From the NCBI GenBank assembly GCA_015064735.1, contig SVRP01000002.1, positions 18,591 through 82,590 on the forward strand: 64,000 bases of DNA, in the 5' to 3' direction. A program made the translations under genes and the position numbers. Below, in pieces: positions 56,029 to 64,000 of this stretch. This DNA is from Oscillospiraceae bacterium. GTDB lineage: Bacteria; Bacillota; Clostridia; Oscillospirales; CAG-272. Under the pieces are notes generated by a model, which made no database searches, was not told the origin of the DNA, and saw only the letters and a program-made list of their open reading frames with translations. The number at the start of each line of letters is the position of its first letter. The first letter of the stretch is position 1.

Positions 56029-56731
56029 GTCTGTTCCTCCTTTCAAATTCTTCGTATATATCGGGGCGATTTAGTTTTGTCCGCTCAATTGATTGCTCAT
56101 ATCTCCATTTATCTATGTTCCCGTGATGCCCGGATATCAAAACTTCCGGTACTGTTACACCGTGGAATTCGTAAGGCCTCGTATACTGCGGATATTCGAT
56201 AAGCCCACTTGAAATACTTTCTTTTTCATAGCATTCGGGATCGGACAGGACCCCTTCAACAAGACGTGCAACACTGTCCACCAAAATACAGGCGGGAATT
56301 TCACCGCCGGTGAGAACGAAATCTCCTATAGATACTTCTTCATCAACTATTTCGTCAATAATACGTTGATCGACGCCTTCGTAATGACCGCAAAGAATTA
56401 TAAGATGCTCGTATTTTGAAAGCTCCTCGGCTTTCTTTTGATTGAGAACCTTTCCCGACGGAGACATAAAGACAACCCGTCTTGAGCTTACCTCCGAATT
56501 ATTTTTACAAATATCCTCATAACATCTGTAAATTGGAGGAGCCATCATAAGCATGCCTTTGCCGCCGCCGTAAGGTGTATCATCTACTCTTCTATGCTTG
56601 TCCTCGGAATAATCGCGGATATTATGGGTTGATATTTCAATGAATCCGGCTTTTTGGGCTCTTCCTATAACACTTTCTCCAAGTACATATTCAACCAAGT
56701 CGGGAAAAAGAGTCATTATATCAAATTTCAT
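56015..56731 (-). CDS. trmD: tRNA (guanine-N1)-methyltransferase
   Basis: MKFDIMTLFPDLVEYVLGESVIGRAQ, DDTPYGGGKGMLM, LCGHYEGVDQRIID, SIGDFVLTGGEIPA. Confidence 0.96.
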   Translation of the reverse strand: MKFDIMTLFPDLVEYVLGESVIGRAQKAGFIEISTHNIRDYSEDKHRRVDDTPYGGGKGMLMMAPPIYRCYEDICKNNSEVSSRRVVFMSPSGKVLNQKKAEELSKYEHLIILCGHYEGVDQRIIDEIVDEEVSIGDFVLTGGEIPACILVDSVARLVEGVLSDPECYEKESISSGLIEYPQYTRPYEFHGVTVPEVLISGHHGNIDKWRYEQSIERTKLNRPDIYEEFERRNRLEKE

Positions 56732-56755
56732 AAGTCCTCCGATATACAATTACGG

Positions 56756-57265
56756 TTAGTCAAGCATGCCCGAAATAGGTGTAACGAATATTCCCTTTTT
56801 GATATCAATAGATTTAATAAATTCCGGAACGGCAGGAATCATTCGCTCTCCATCATCTGTTTTTACAACGTATATATCAGATGCGCCTCTGTTTATTACC
56901 TCAAGCAGTGTCCCATAGACCTTTCCGCTATTAGCATCTATTACATCCAAACCTGAAAGATCTGCGATGAAATATTCTCCCTCTTCAAGACGGAAATCCT
57001 TTCGGAGAGCATAAACAACGGTATTTTTTAGTGCCAATGCCTCATCCATAGACTTTACGTTGTTTAATGTAACTATGACAAACTGCTTAAATACAGAAGC
57101 TTTATCAACGGAACACTTTAAAAATTCTCCGTCCTTTTTGATATACAGTTTTTTGAGCATAGCCAATTCTTCGGGAGTATTGCACCAGGATTCTAGCTTT
57201 AATCCGCCATAACAACCATGTGTATTTATTATTTTTCCGCATTCAATATAAGAATTTGAAGACAT
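56756..57265 (-). CDS. rimM: Ribosome maturation factor RimM
   Basis: IINTHGCYGGLKLESW, EYFIADLSGLDVID, MIPAVPEFIKSIDIKKGIFVTPISGMLD; next to trmD. Confidence 0.92.
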   Translation of the reverse strand: MSSNSYIECGKIINTHGCYGGLKLESWCNTPEELAMLKKLYIKKDGEFLKCSVDKASVFKQFVIVTLNNVKSMDEALALKNTVVYALRKDFRLEEGEYFIADLSGLDVIDANSGKVYGTLLEVINRGASDIYVVKTDDGERMIPAVPEFIKSIDIKKGIFVTPISGMLD

Positions 57266-57452
57266 ATCTTTCTCCGAATATAATTTATTACTTTATTATA
57301 TCACATTTTATTATATATTTCAACCTTTTTGGAAATTTATTCTAAACAACTTAATTTATCAACAAATAATTTACAATTAAGACATTGTTTTTTTGGGAAA
57401 ATATGTTATAATACCATGAGTATGAATGTAATTTTTGGAGGATTATTTTATT

Positions 57453-57731
57453 ATGAATTTGTTACCTATACTTCTAATTGTTATTTTATTTGTTGTAATG
57501 TACTTCTTTACCATAAGGCCCCAGAAGAAGCAGGAAAAAATGATAAACGATATGCGAAACAATCTTCAGGTTGGTGATGAAATCACTACTATCGGCGGTA
57601 TTATTGGAAAGATAGTAAGCATAAAAGACGAAACCGTTTTAATTGAAACCGGACATGACCGTACAAAAATAAGAATATTGAGAACTGCCGTCAAGAACGT
57701 TGACGTTAAGGCAGAAGATGCTCAGGACTAA
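57453..57731 (+). CDS. yajC: Preprotein translocase subunit YajC
   Basis: Single TM, FFTIRPQKKQEKMINDMRNNLQVGDEITTIGGIIGKI. Confidence 0.93.
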   Translation: MNLLPILLIVILFVVMYFFTIRPQKKQEKMINDMRNNLQVGDEITTIGGIIGKIVSIKDETVLIETGHDRTKIRILRTAVKNVDVKAEDAQD

Positions 57732-57740
57732 TAAAAACAC

Positions 57741-57785
57741 AAAACCTGCAGAGAGTTATTTAATCTCTCTGCAGGTTTTTATTTA
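57741..57785. terminator. Terminator after yajC
   Basis: AAACCTGCAGAGAG TTATTTAAT CTCTCTGCAGGTTTTTATTT. Confidence 0.92.
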
Positions 57786-57822
57786 TTACTTATTTGCAAT
57801 AAGTTTTTAAAATATTTTTATA

Positions 57823-58722
57823 CTAAAGAGTCTTTATTCCCTTCGAATTAATGATCTGCTTTGCTAATTCAACCTGTGATGTATCCGGGATCCACTCCAT
57901 CTTTCCATTATCATTTTCACCTAAAAGGATTGATTTTGTTCCTCCGTAAGCATGATAAGGAATCAATTTAACACAGTCTAAATTTGATATAGTTCCTGCG
58001 ATATCGGCAATTTTCTCATAATGCTCTTTTTCAGTATTAATACCGTTTATAAGAATGCAGCGTAATTGAATCTTTGCTCCGCTTTTACTAACGTATGACA
58101 GATTTTCCAATATACGTTTATTTGATACTCCCGTATAGTACTTATGCCGCTTGATATCCGTATCCTTGATATCCCATAAAAACAGATCAACAAAAGGAAT
58201 GGCAGATTTTAAAATACCAATATCACAATATCCGCAGGTTTCAACTGCAGTTGATATCCCAAGTTCTTTGCAAATCTTTAAAAGATCTATTACGGCATCA
58301 CCTTGCATAAACGGTTCTCCTCCGGAAAGTGTAATCCCTCCATTATCGCCGTAAAACGCTAAATCCTTTTTTACTACTGACAATATGTCTTCGATTGACA
58401 TTTCCTTGCCGCATATTTCTATGGCTCCTGTTGGACAGTTATTTGCGCAATCATTACATATAACGCATCTACTTCGCTCTAACAAGTGTTCTTCATTAAC
58501 CGTATGTACCATATAAGCACAGGATAGTTCGCAGCTCTTACAGAAAATACATCTGTTTGAATAGAATAGAAGCTCTGATTGTGTTTTTTTCGTTTCCGGA
58601 TTATGGCACCACTTACATTTCAAAGGACATCCCTTTAAAAAAACGGTAGTTCGTATACCCGGTCCGTCGTGCATGCAAAAACGTTGTATTTCGGTTACTT
58701 TTAACATTAAATTAGTGCTCAT
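57823..58722 (-). CDS. Glycyl radical enzyme activase (radical SAM with ferredoxin-like insert)
   Basis: FLKGCPLKCKWCHNPE radical SAM motif; CIFCKSCELSC and CVICNDCANNCPTGAI clusters; GGITLSGGEPFMQ. Confidence 0.93.
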   Translation of the reverse strand: MSTNLMLKVTEIQRFCMHDGPGIRTTVFLKGCPLKCKWCHNPETKKTQSELLFYSNRCIFCKSCELSCAYMVHTVNEEHLLERSRCVICNDCANNCPTGAIEICGKEMSIEDILSVVKKDLAFYGDNGGITLSGGEPFMQGDAVIDLLKICKELGISTAVETCGYCDIGILKSAIPFVDLFLWDIKDTDIKRHKYYTGVSNKRILENLSYVSKSGAKIQLRCILINGINTEKEHYEKIADIAGTISNLDCVKLIPYHAYGGTKSILLGENDNGKMEWIPDTSQVELAKQIINSKGIKTL

Positions 58723-60841
58723 TTTGCTCTATCACCATATTCTGCCATTCCTTGTTTAAAGTTACGAATCGAGCATTCCATCCCGACACACGCACAGAGA
58801 GCGTCTGATAATTCTCGGGATGTTTTTGCGCTTCCTTCAGGATCGAAGCGTCCACAACATCAGGTTGCATAAAAAAGCCGCCAAGTGCGACAAAGCCTCG
58901 AATTAATGATATGAGCCCTTGCAGACCGTCTTCACCTTCAACACTTGATGGCAATAGTTTTATATCAAGCGCCGCTCCGGTAGCAAGTTTTGAAAGATCT
59001 GCTTTACAGTAAGAATTAATAATTGCCGTAGCTCCCTCTTTGTCCGTGTTTGGTGTAGGTGAACAGTTAGCAGCCAAAACATCTCCCACTTTTCTACCGT
59101 GAGGAGAGGCTAATCTTTTATCTGCCCATTCAAGCTGTCTGCCAAATGTGCTTACCCCCGCGGGAAATTTATAACCGCATTTTCCGTTAAATGAAACGCA
59201 GATATCAGCAAAATCAGAAAGCAAACGCGCAGCTATCGCATCAACCTCGTCATTATCATTACCATAATATTCATAATGATTCAATACGTATTGTCGCAGG
59301 ACCTCATTTCCCTCCCAATTATCCTTCAGTATTTTCAAAAACTCCTGAAGGGTGAGTTTACCTTCATCGTATACCAACTTTTTTATAACGTAAAGACTGT
59401 TGACCACATCGGCAAATCCACCAATGTGAGGTGAGTTTATATTGTATACAGGTCCACCCTCAAGATAAGAAAGTCCTTTTTCCACACATCCCTGCTCAAA
59501 AAGTGAAACAACTGTGCATGGCGGCTGTGTAGCCCATTTAAAATTCTTTGCGGGATCAACCGGACGAACAAATTTTTTCTCCCTGGATTTAAAAATCTCC
59601 TCAACATACGTAAAAAGATCCGTCTTAAAATGTGTATAAAGATCTTCAAAATCCGAAAAAAGTACCGTCTCTTCGTACCCGCGCAAGGTTTTTCGTTGAA
59701 GTATCTGTAAGGAATCAAAAGGCGAATATATAAAAAATGTCTTTCCGGGAATCTGTACCTCCCAACATCCATCGTTAGCGAATTTACGTGCTTCGCGTTC
59801 TTCATAACCGTCCTTTATCAGAGCTTGGATTATTAGATCTTCGTTATATACCGCAAGTATCCCTCCACCATATCGCATGACCTCAGCCACTCTTCGCAAA
59901 AGTTTTTCGTTAGTATTTTGATTTACACGAACGGTCGTTGGAAAATCGCTGATACCAAGCTCTTCCAAAATATCAAGAACAAGATAGGTTACTTCATTTG
60001 TGATTTCGTCTCCGTTTTCGTCAATTCCCGCAAGCAAAATGTTTTGGTAGTGCTGAGCATCACCGCTACCTATAAATTGACCGTTTACCCATTCACACCC
60101 TTTGATGAAGAAATGCGCCAGTATTTCTCTTGCCATGTCTATTGAAAGTGTGCCGTTTTCAAGATCCCTTTTCAGATAATCACCAAGTAAATAGTCTATA
60201 CGTCCGATCCCGGGCCAATTTCCGCACAAACGAATGAATGCAAATGTAAACCAAAGGCTCTGAACCGCCTCATAAAAGTTTGTTGCCGGCTCAAATGGCA
60301 CGCGTTTAAGAGCTTGATAGTTTTCACGGTAATCAGGGAGCTCACTTAATTTTTCAATATAACGACTGTGCCAAAGCGAAAAAGCATCAAGACAGTGCAA
60401 ACAGCTCTTTGAAAATTGCTCTTTTTCCGTGCCGAGATACTTCTCGTATGCGGCTTCAGCATTGGAACGTATGTAATTTATCCCTTTCTTGAGCACAGTT
60501 TCAAAATCTGCCGTCAAATGACTGTTGCTTGACCACAGTGATTTGCCTTGATACGTAGCAGGTATCTTATGTTGTATCGCCATGCCAAGTGTTGCAGCTC
60601 CGCTTATTTTCTCGCCATCACAAATTCGGATAGGCGCTTTTGCAGCAATTTCCTGAATTGCAATATCGTGTAGTTCAAGATCGGAAAAAAACTTGCAATC
60701 CTTTATGTAATCAAGCTCTACTGCATTTGTCTTTAAAGTGTCAAGACCGTATTTTCGGTTGAGTGAATCATAAGCGAATTTTCGCGTTTTTTCGGACAGA
60801 CGAATGGGGCGCTTATTCCCGTTTTGTGTATAAAATTCCAT
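58712..60841 (-). CDS. Glycyl radical enzyme, pyruvate formate-lyase-like family, substrate unknown
   Basis: C-terminal glycyl-radical loop VRVSGWNARF; putative thiyl loop NDGCWEVQ; activase gene directly downstream. ATG at 60841 with GAGGTG SD. Confidence 0.9.
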   Translation of the reverse strand: MEFYTQNGNKRPIRLSEKTRKFAYDSLNRKYGLDTLKTNAVELDYIKDCKFFSDLELHDIAIQEIAAKAPIRICDGEKISGAATLGMAIQHKIPATYQGKSLWSSNSHLTADFETVLKKGINYIRSNAEAAYEKYLGTEKEQFSKSCLHCLDAFSLWHSRYIEKLSELPDYRENYQALKRVPFEPATNFYEAVQSLWFTFAFIRLCGNWPGIGRIDYLLGDYLKRDLENGTLSIDMAREILAHFFIKGCEWVNGQFIGSGDAQHYQNILLAGIDENGDEITNEVTYLVLDILEELGISDFPTTVRVNQNTNEKLLRRVAEVMRYGGGILAVYNEDLIIQALIKDGYEEREARKFANDGCWEVQIPGKTFFIYSPFDSLQILQRKTLRGYEETVLFSDFEDLYTHFKTDLFTYVEEIFKSREKKFVRPVDPAKNFKWATQPPCTVVSLFEQGCVEKGLSYLEGGPVYNINSPHIGGFADVVNSLYVIKKLVYDEGKLTLQEFLKILKDNWEGNEVLRQYVLNHYEYYGNDNDEVDAIAARLLSDFADICVSFNGKCGYKFPAGVSTFGRQLEWADKRLASPHGRKVGDVLAANCSPTPNTDKEGATAIINSYCKADLSKLATGAALDIKLLPSSVEGEDGLQGLISLIRGFVALGGFFMQPDVVDASILKEAQKHPENYQTLSVRVSGWNARFVTLNKEWQNMVIEQNEH

Positions 60842-60860
60842 AATATCACCTCTATAATGT

Positions 60861-60889
60861 ATTATACAGAATAAAACTATATAAATCAA
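60861..60889 (-). promoter_or_regulatory. Promoter of the glycyl radical enzyme operon
   Basis: Reverse strand TTGATT, 17 nt, TATAAT (+ strand ATTATA 60861-60866, AATCAA 60884-60889). Confidence 0.8.
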
Positions 60890-60918
60890 TTGACAATATT
60901 ACGAAAAACATGTATAAT
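60890..60918 (+). promoter_or_regulatory. Promoter of the AraC-type regulator
   Basis: TTGACA (60890-60895), 17 nt, TATAAT (60913-60918). Confidence 0.85.
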
Positions 60919-60937
60919 ACTACTGAGGTGATATAAA

Positions 60938-61729
60938 TTGACAATAACCAACGCACATATAAAAACCTTTAAAAAATCCGGTTTCAATTCTGTTTACAAC
61001 GAAAATATCAAGCATATAAAAGTCTTGCCGTACTTGTCAATTGTACAATCCGTAGAGGGTAGCTATGATATTGCGATTGGAAGCGGTGAAACAAAACAGA
61101 CAGGTGAAGGTGGTTTTTTTATCGCCCCATCAGAGGTTCAACAAACAATAGTCCATCATGTAAATGCAGATAGTGGAAAGATGAGCGCAAGATGGATTTT
61201 TCTTGATGTGGAAATAAATAATATATACAAAATAGACACCCTTTATAAGTTTCCCGCTGTAATTGATAATGATTTAAAAATTAAATTTAATAAAATTTTT
61301 GACAGTATATTTGCAACGAATAATATTTTTGATAATTACGGGGATTGCTATAAGCTATTGGGAATTCTTCTGCAAATATCTACACCCATAGAAAAAGAGC
61401 CGCATAGTGGAATTAAAAACGCGGTTATCTATATAAAAGAAAATTATAGTAAGAACATAACAATTGAAAAGCTTGCGAAGCTGTCTCATATGTCCGAATC
61501 AAACTTTTATGCTACGTTTAAAAAAGTCTTTGGCAATTCTCCAATTTCGTATCTCAATCATTACAGATTATCTATTGCTGCGGCAAAGCTAAACGAATCT
61601 GATCAATCAATAAATGAAATCAGCTCCTCAGTAGGAATAACTGACCCATTATATTTCAGCAAATTGTTTAAAAAAACATACGGTATGTCTCCCAAAGATT
61701 ATCGCAGAATGTATCAGACAAAAACATAA
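60938..61729 (+). CDS. AraC family transcriptional regulator
   Basis: C-terminal double HTH: ITIEKLAKLSHMSESNFYATFKKVFGNSPISYLNHYRLSIAAAKL...GITDPLYFSKLFKKTYGMSPKDYRR. TTG start with GAGGTG SD. Confidence 0.9.
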   Translation: MTITNAHIKTFKKSGFNSVYNENIKHIKVLPYLSIVQSVEGSYDIAIGSGETKQTGEGGFFIAPSEVQQTIVHHVNADSGKMSARWIFLDVEINNIYKIDTLYKFPAVIDNDLKIKFNKIFDSIFATNNIFDNYGDCYKLLGILLQISTPIEKEPHSGIKNAVIYIKENYSKNITIEKLAKLSHMSESNFYATFKKVFGNSPISYLNHYRLSIAAAKLNESDQSINEISSSVGITDPLYFSKLFKKTYGMSPKDYRRMYQTKT

Positions 61730-61770
61730 CATATTATCAATACAATGGTTCCCCGATGACGGGATACAAG

Positions 61771-61875
61771 AATCCCGCCCGTGTCATCCTCGAACGAAGT
61801 CGCCACGCGAGATTCTTCGCTTCGCTCGAGAATGACAGAGCGTGGCGACGCAGTGAAGGATCTCGGGCGGGAATT
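61771..61875. repeat. Large nested palindromic repeat (REP/MITE-like)
   Basis: Outer TCCCGCCCG/CGGGCGGGA; middle GTCGCCACGC (61799-61808)/GCGTGGCGAC (61840-61849); inner ATTCTTCGCTTCGCTCGAGAAT. Confidence 0.8.
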
Positions 61876-61918
61876 TCTTTTATTCTATCAGCATCGCGTC
61901 CCCGGAACCGACAATACA

Positions 61919-61966
61919 GTAAAACGGTGCTGCCTCAACTATATTTGAGACAGCACCGTTTATCAT
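61919..61966. terminator. Hairpin terminator with TTGAGACAGC core
   Basis: AAACGGTGCTGCCTCAA CTATAT TTGAGACAGCACCGTTT. Confidence 0.75.
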
Positions 61967-61979
61967 AGTTATATGTCGC

Positions 61980-64000
61980 TTACTGAATCAATGTAACCTT
62001 ATATCCATTGTCCTCAATAACTTTCTTTATAGCCGAATCTTTTATGTCATTTTTAAAAGTAATAACAGCAGTTCCCTTTTCGTGGCTCACATCAGCCGAC
62101 TCAACACCTTTTATGCCTTCGAGTAACTGTTTTACACGAGCTTCGCAGTGCATACACATCATTCCGGTAATATAAATTGTTTTTTCATTTTTCATAGCCT
62201 TCATTTCCTTTTGCTTTTTATCTTTATTAAAATTCAAAAAATTAAGTCTAAGTGCGTTAGTTACCACCAAAAAGCTGGATACACTCATTGCCGCTGCGCC
62301 AAACATAGGGTTAAGCTCCCATCCCAGAAGCGTTATAAATGCGCCTGCCGCAAGCGGTATACCGATTATATTGTACGCAAACGCCCAAAATAGATTTTCC
62401 CGTATATTACGCCTTACAGCACGGCTTATTTTGATTGCCGAGACAACGTCAGACAGCCTGTTTTTTATAATAACCACATCAGCAGCCTCAATTGCAATAT
62501 CCGTACCGCTTCCGATAGCAATTCCAATGTCTGCTCTTGTAAGTGCGGGCGCATCGTTTATGCCATCGCCAACCATACAGACGAGTCCGGATTTCTGCAT
62601 ATCTCTTATAATCCGTTCTTTTTCTTGAGGTTTAATTTCCGCATAGTAAGAATTAACACCCGCCTGTTCACATACGGCAGCAGTAGTTCTTTCATTATCT
62701 CCGGAAATAATAATCGTGGTTATACCCATAGAGTTAAGCATGGAAATTGCATCTCTACTATCTTCTCTTATTGCATCCGAAACAAAAATTACACCTAAAA
62801 AATCTGACTCATTCGCAAAGAACAAAGGTGTTTGTCCTTTACTCGAATTGTTTATAGAATGATCAATGATATTCTGTGGTACTTTGGATTTTTTTCCTAC
62901 GTATGAAAGGTTTCCCGCATATATACGTGATTCATTAAGCAGTCCCGAAATTCCGCTGCCGGGAATATCCTCAAAATCAACAATCTTTTGTGGTGAAATT
63001 CCTTTTCCTTTACAATATTCCGACACAGCCTTGGCTAAGGGGTGCTCACTGTTTGCTTCAATTGATGCTGCAGCGAGCAACAGCTCATCAAGTGAAACGC
63101 AATCCGCTGTAATAACATCTATTACACTTGGATTTCCATTTGTAACAGTTCCCGTTTTATCAAGAGCAACCGTTTTTACTTTAGATAGATTTTCAAGAGC
63201 AGTTGCGTTTTTAAAAAGTACTCCGTTTTTAGCTCCAATACCGTTACCGACCATTATAGCGACAGGAGTTGCAAGTCCTAAAGCACAAGGACAGCTTATG
63301 ACCAGAACAGATATAGCTCTTGCCAATGAAAAACCAAAGGTCTTTCCAATTATTAACCATACGGTAAAGGTTACCAATGCTATAAGCATTACGGCGGGAA
63401 CAAACACCCCTGCAACCTTATCCGCAGTTTGGGCAATCGGAGCTTTAGTTGCAGATGCATCGTCTACTATTTTTATTATCTGTGCAAGAGTCGTATCCTC
63501 TCCTACCCGTGTTGCCTGACATTTTATAACACCCGATCTGTTTATTGTAGCGGAAGAAACACTGTCTCCCTCTCTTTTTTCCACAGGAATACTTTCGCCT
63601 GTAAGTAATGACTCATCAACGGTACTTATTCCCTCAATTATAACACCGTCAACGGGTATCTTATTCCCGGGACGGAGAACAAAAACATCTCCTACGGTTA
63701 CTACTTCCACAGGAACCGAAATTTCATGTCCGTCCCTTATAATAACTGCAGTATCGGGAGAAAGCTCCATTAAAGCCTTTATTGCATTTGTTGTTTTGCC
63801 CTTCGCCCTTGACTCAAGAAACTTACCAAGTGTTACAAGCGTAAGAACCATTGCCGCAGACTCAAAATAAAGCCCATGTAAATATTGGTGCATTATAGCT
63901 GAATTGCTTGTAAATGACATCAGAATAAGCAAAACAAAACTATACATAAATGCTGAAAGTGAGCCTATTGCCACAAGGGTATCCATATTTGGAGCAAGGT
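61980..64000 (-). CDS. copA: Copper-translocating P-type ATPase with C-terminal HMA domain (partial, N-terminus beyond window)
   Basis: [12 protein letters not shown] (frame continues to window end), [39 protein letters not shown]-terminal [17 protein letters not shown]. Confidence 0.93.
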   Translation of the reverse strand, partial: LAPNMDTLVAIGSLSAFMYSFVLLILMSFTSNSAIMHQYLHGLYFESAAMVLTLVTLGKFLESRAKGKTTNAIKALMELSPDTAVIIRDGHEISVPVEVVTVGDVFVLRPGNKIPVDGVIIEGISTVDESLLTGESIPVEKREGDSVSSATINRSGVIKCQATRVGEDTTLAQIIKIVDDASATKAPIAQTADKVAGVFVPAVMLIALVTFTVWLIIGKTFGFSLARAISVLVISCPCALGLATPVAIMVGNGIGAKNGVLFKNATALENLSKVKTVALDKTGTVTNGNPSVIDVITADCVSLDELLLAAASIEANSEHPLAKAVSEYCKGKGISPQKIVDFEDIPGSGISGLLNESRIYAGNLSYVGKKSKVPQNIIDHSINNSSKGQTPLFFANESDFLGVIFVSDAIREDSRDAISMLNSMGITTIIISGDNERTTAAVCEQAGVNSYYAEIKPQEKERIIRDMQKSGLVCMVGDGINDAPALTRADIGIAIGSGTDIAIEAADVVIIKNRLSDVVSAIKISRAVRRNIRENLFWAFAYNIIGIPLAAGAFITLLGWELNPMFGAAAMSVSSFLVVTNALRLNFLNFNKDKKQKEMKAMKNEKTIYITGMMCMHCEARVKQLLEGIKGVESADVSHEKGTAVITFKNDIKDSAIKKVIEDNGYKVTLIQ

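Noticed and set aside
61756-61968. 70-aa ORF across the palindromic region
   Set aside because: Low-complexity translation of the nested repeat and terminator; no SD.
1-64000. tRNA and rRNA genes
   Set aside because: No convincing T-loop/acceptor pattern or rRNA core sequence noticed by eye; a tRNAscan-SE/Infernal run would be needed to exclude them.

Overview
This 64 kb window looks like a chromosomal segment from a spore-forming, low-GC Clostridia-like Firmicute. The lineage call is an inference from gene content (spoIIID, spoIVA) and codon style. Most of the window is core metabolism and housekeeping: an arginine cluster (argJ partial, argB, argD, argF); a purine operon (purE, purM, purN, PurO-like IMP cyclohydrolase, stand-alone AICAR transformylase, purD, purL) behind a ZTP (pfl) riboswitch; proC; an rRNA methyltransferase; an ApgM-like protein and thrC; lepB, rbgA, rnhB, yraN; tig-clpP-clpX; two CobW/COG0523 GTPases; fba; ireB with a D,D-carboxypeptidase; a CDF transporter divergent from a TetR regulator; xerC-like; spoIVA; coaD, rsmD, uvrC; HPr; DUF4330 proteins with an O-antigen-ligase-like protein; trmD, rimM, yajC; a glycyl radical enzyme with its activase and a divergent AraC regulator; and a partial copper P-type ATPase. 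The main accessory region is about 4.1-16.6 kb. It encodes a lipoprotein resembling a solute-binding protein, a secreted ComEC-like metallo-beta-lactamase (MBL) lipoprotein, a 1713-aa secreted protein fusing repetitive beta-helix-like modules to the same MBL module, a second beta-helix-like protein, and two paralogous small acidic lipoproteins. Its intergenic terminator/promoter segments are duplicated. This is the best candidate for an undescribed surface system. Other leads are an SD-sequestering hairpin in front of spoIVA, an unusual GCWE-type glycyl radical enzyme with abutting divergent promoters, an IreB homologue lacking the usual N-terminal phosphosite region, and a large nested palindromic repeat at 61.77-61.88 kb. 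No searches or folding programs were run; family calls come from recognising motifs in the translated ORFs.
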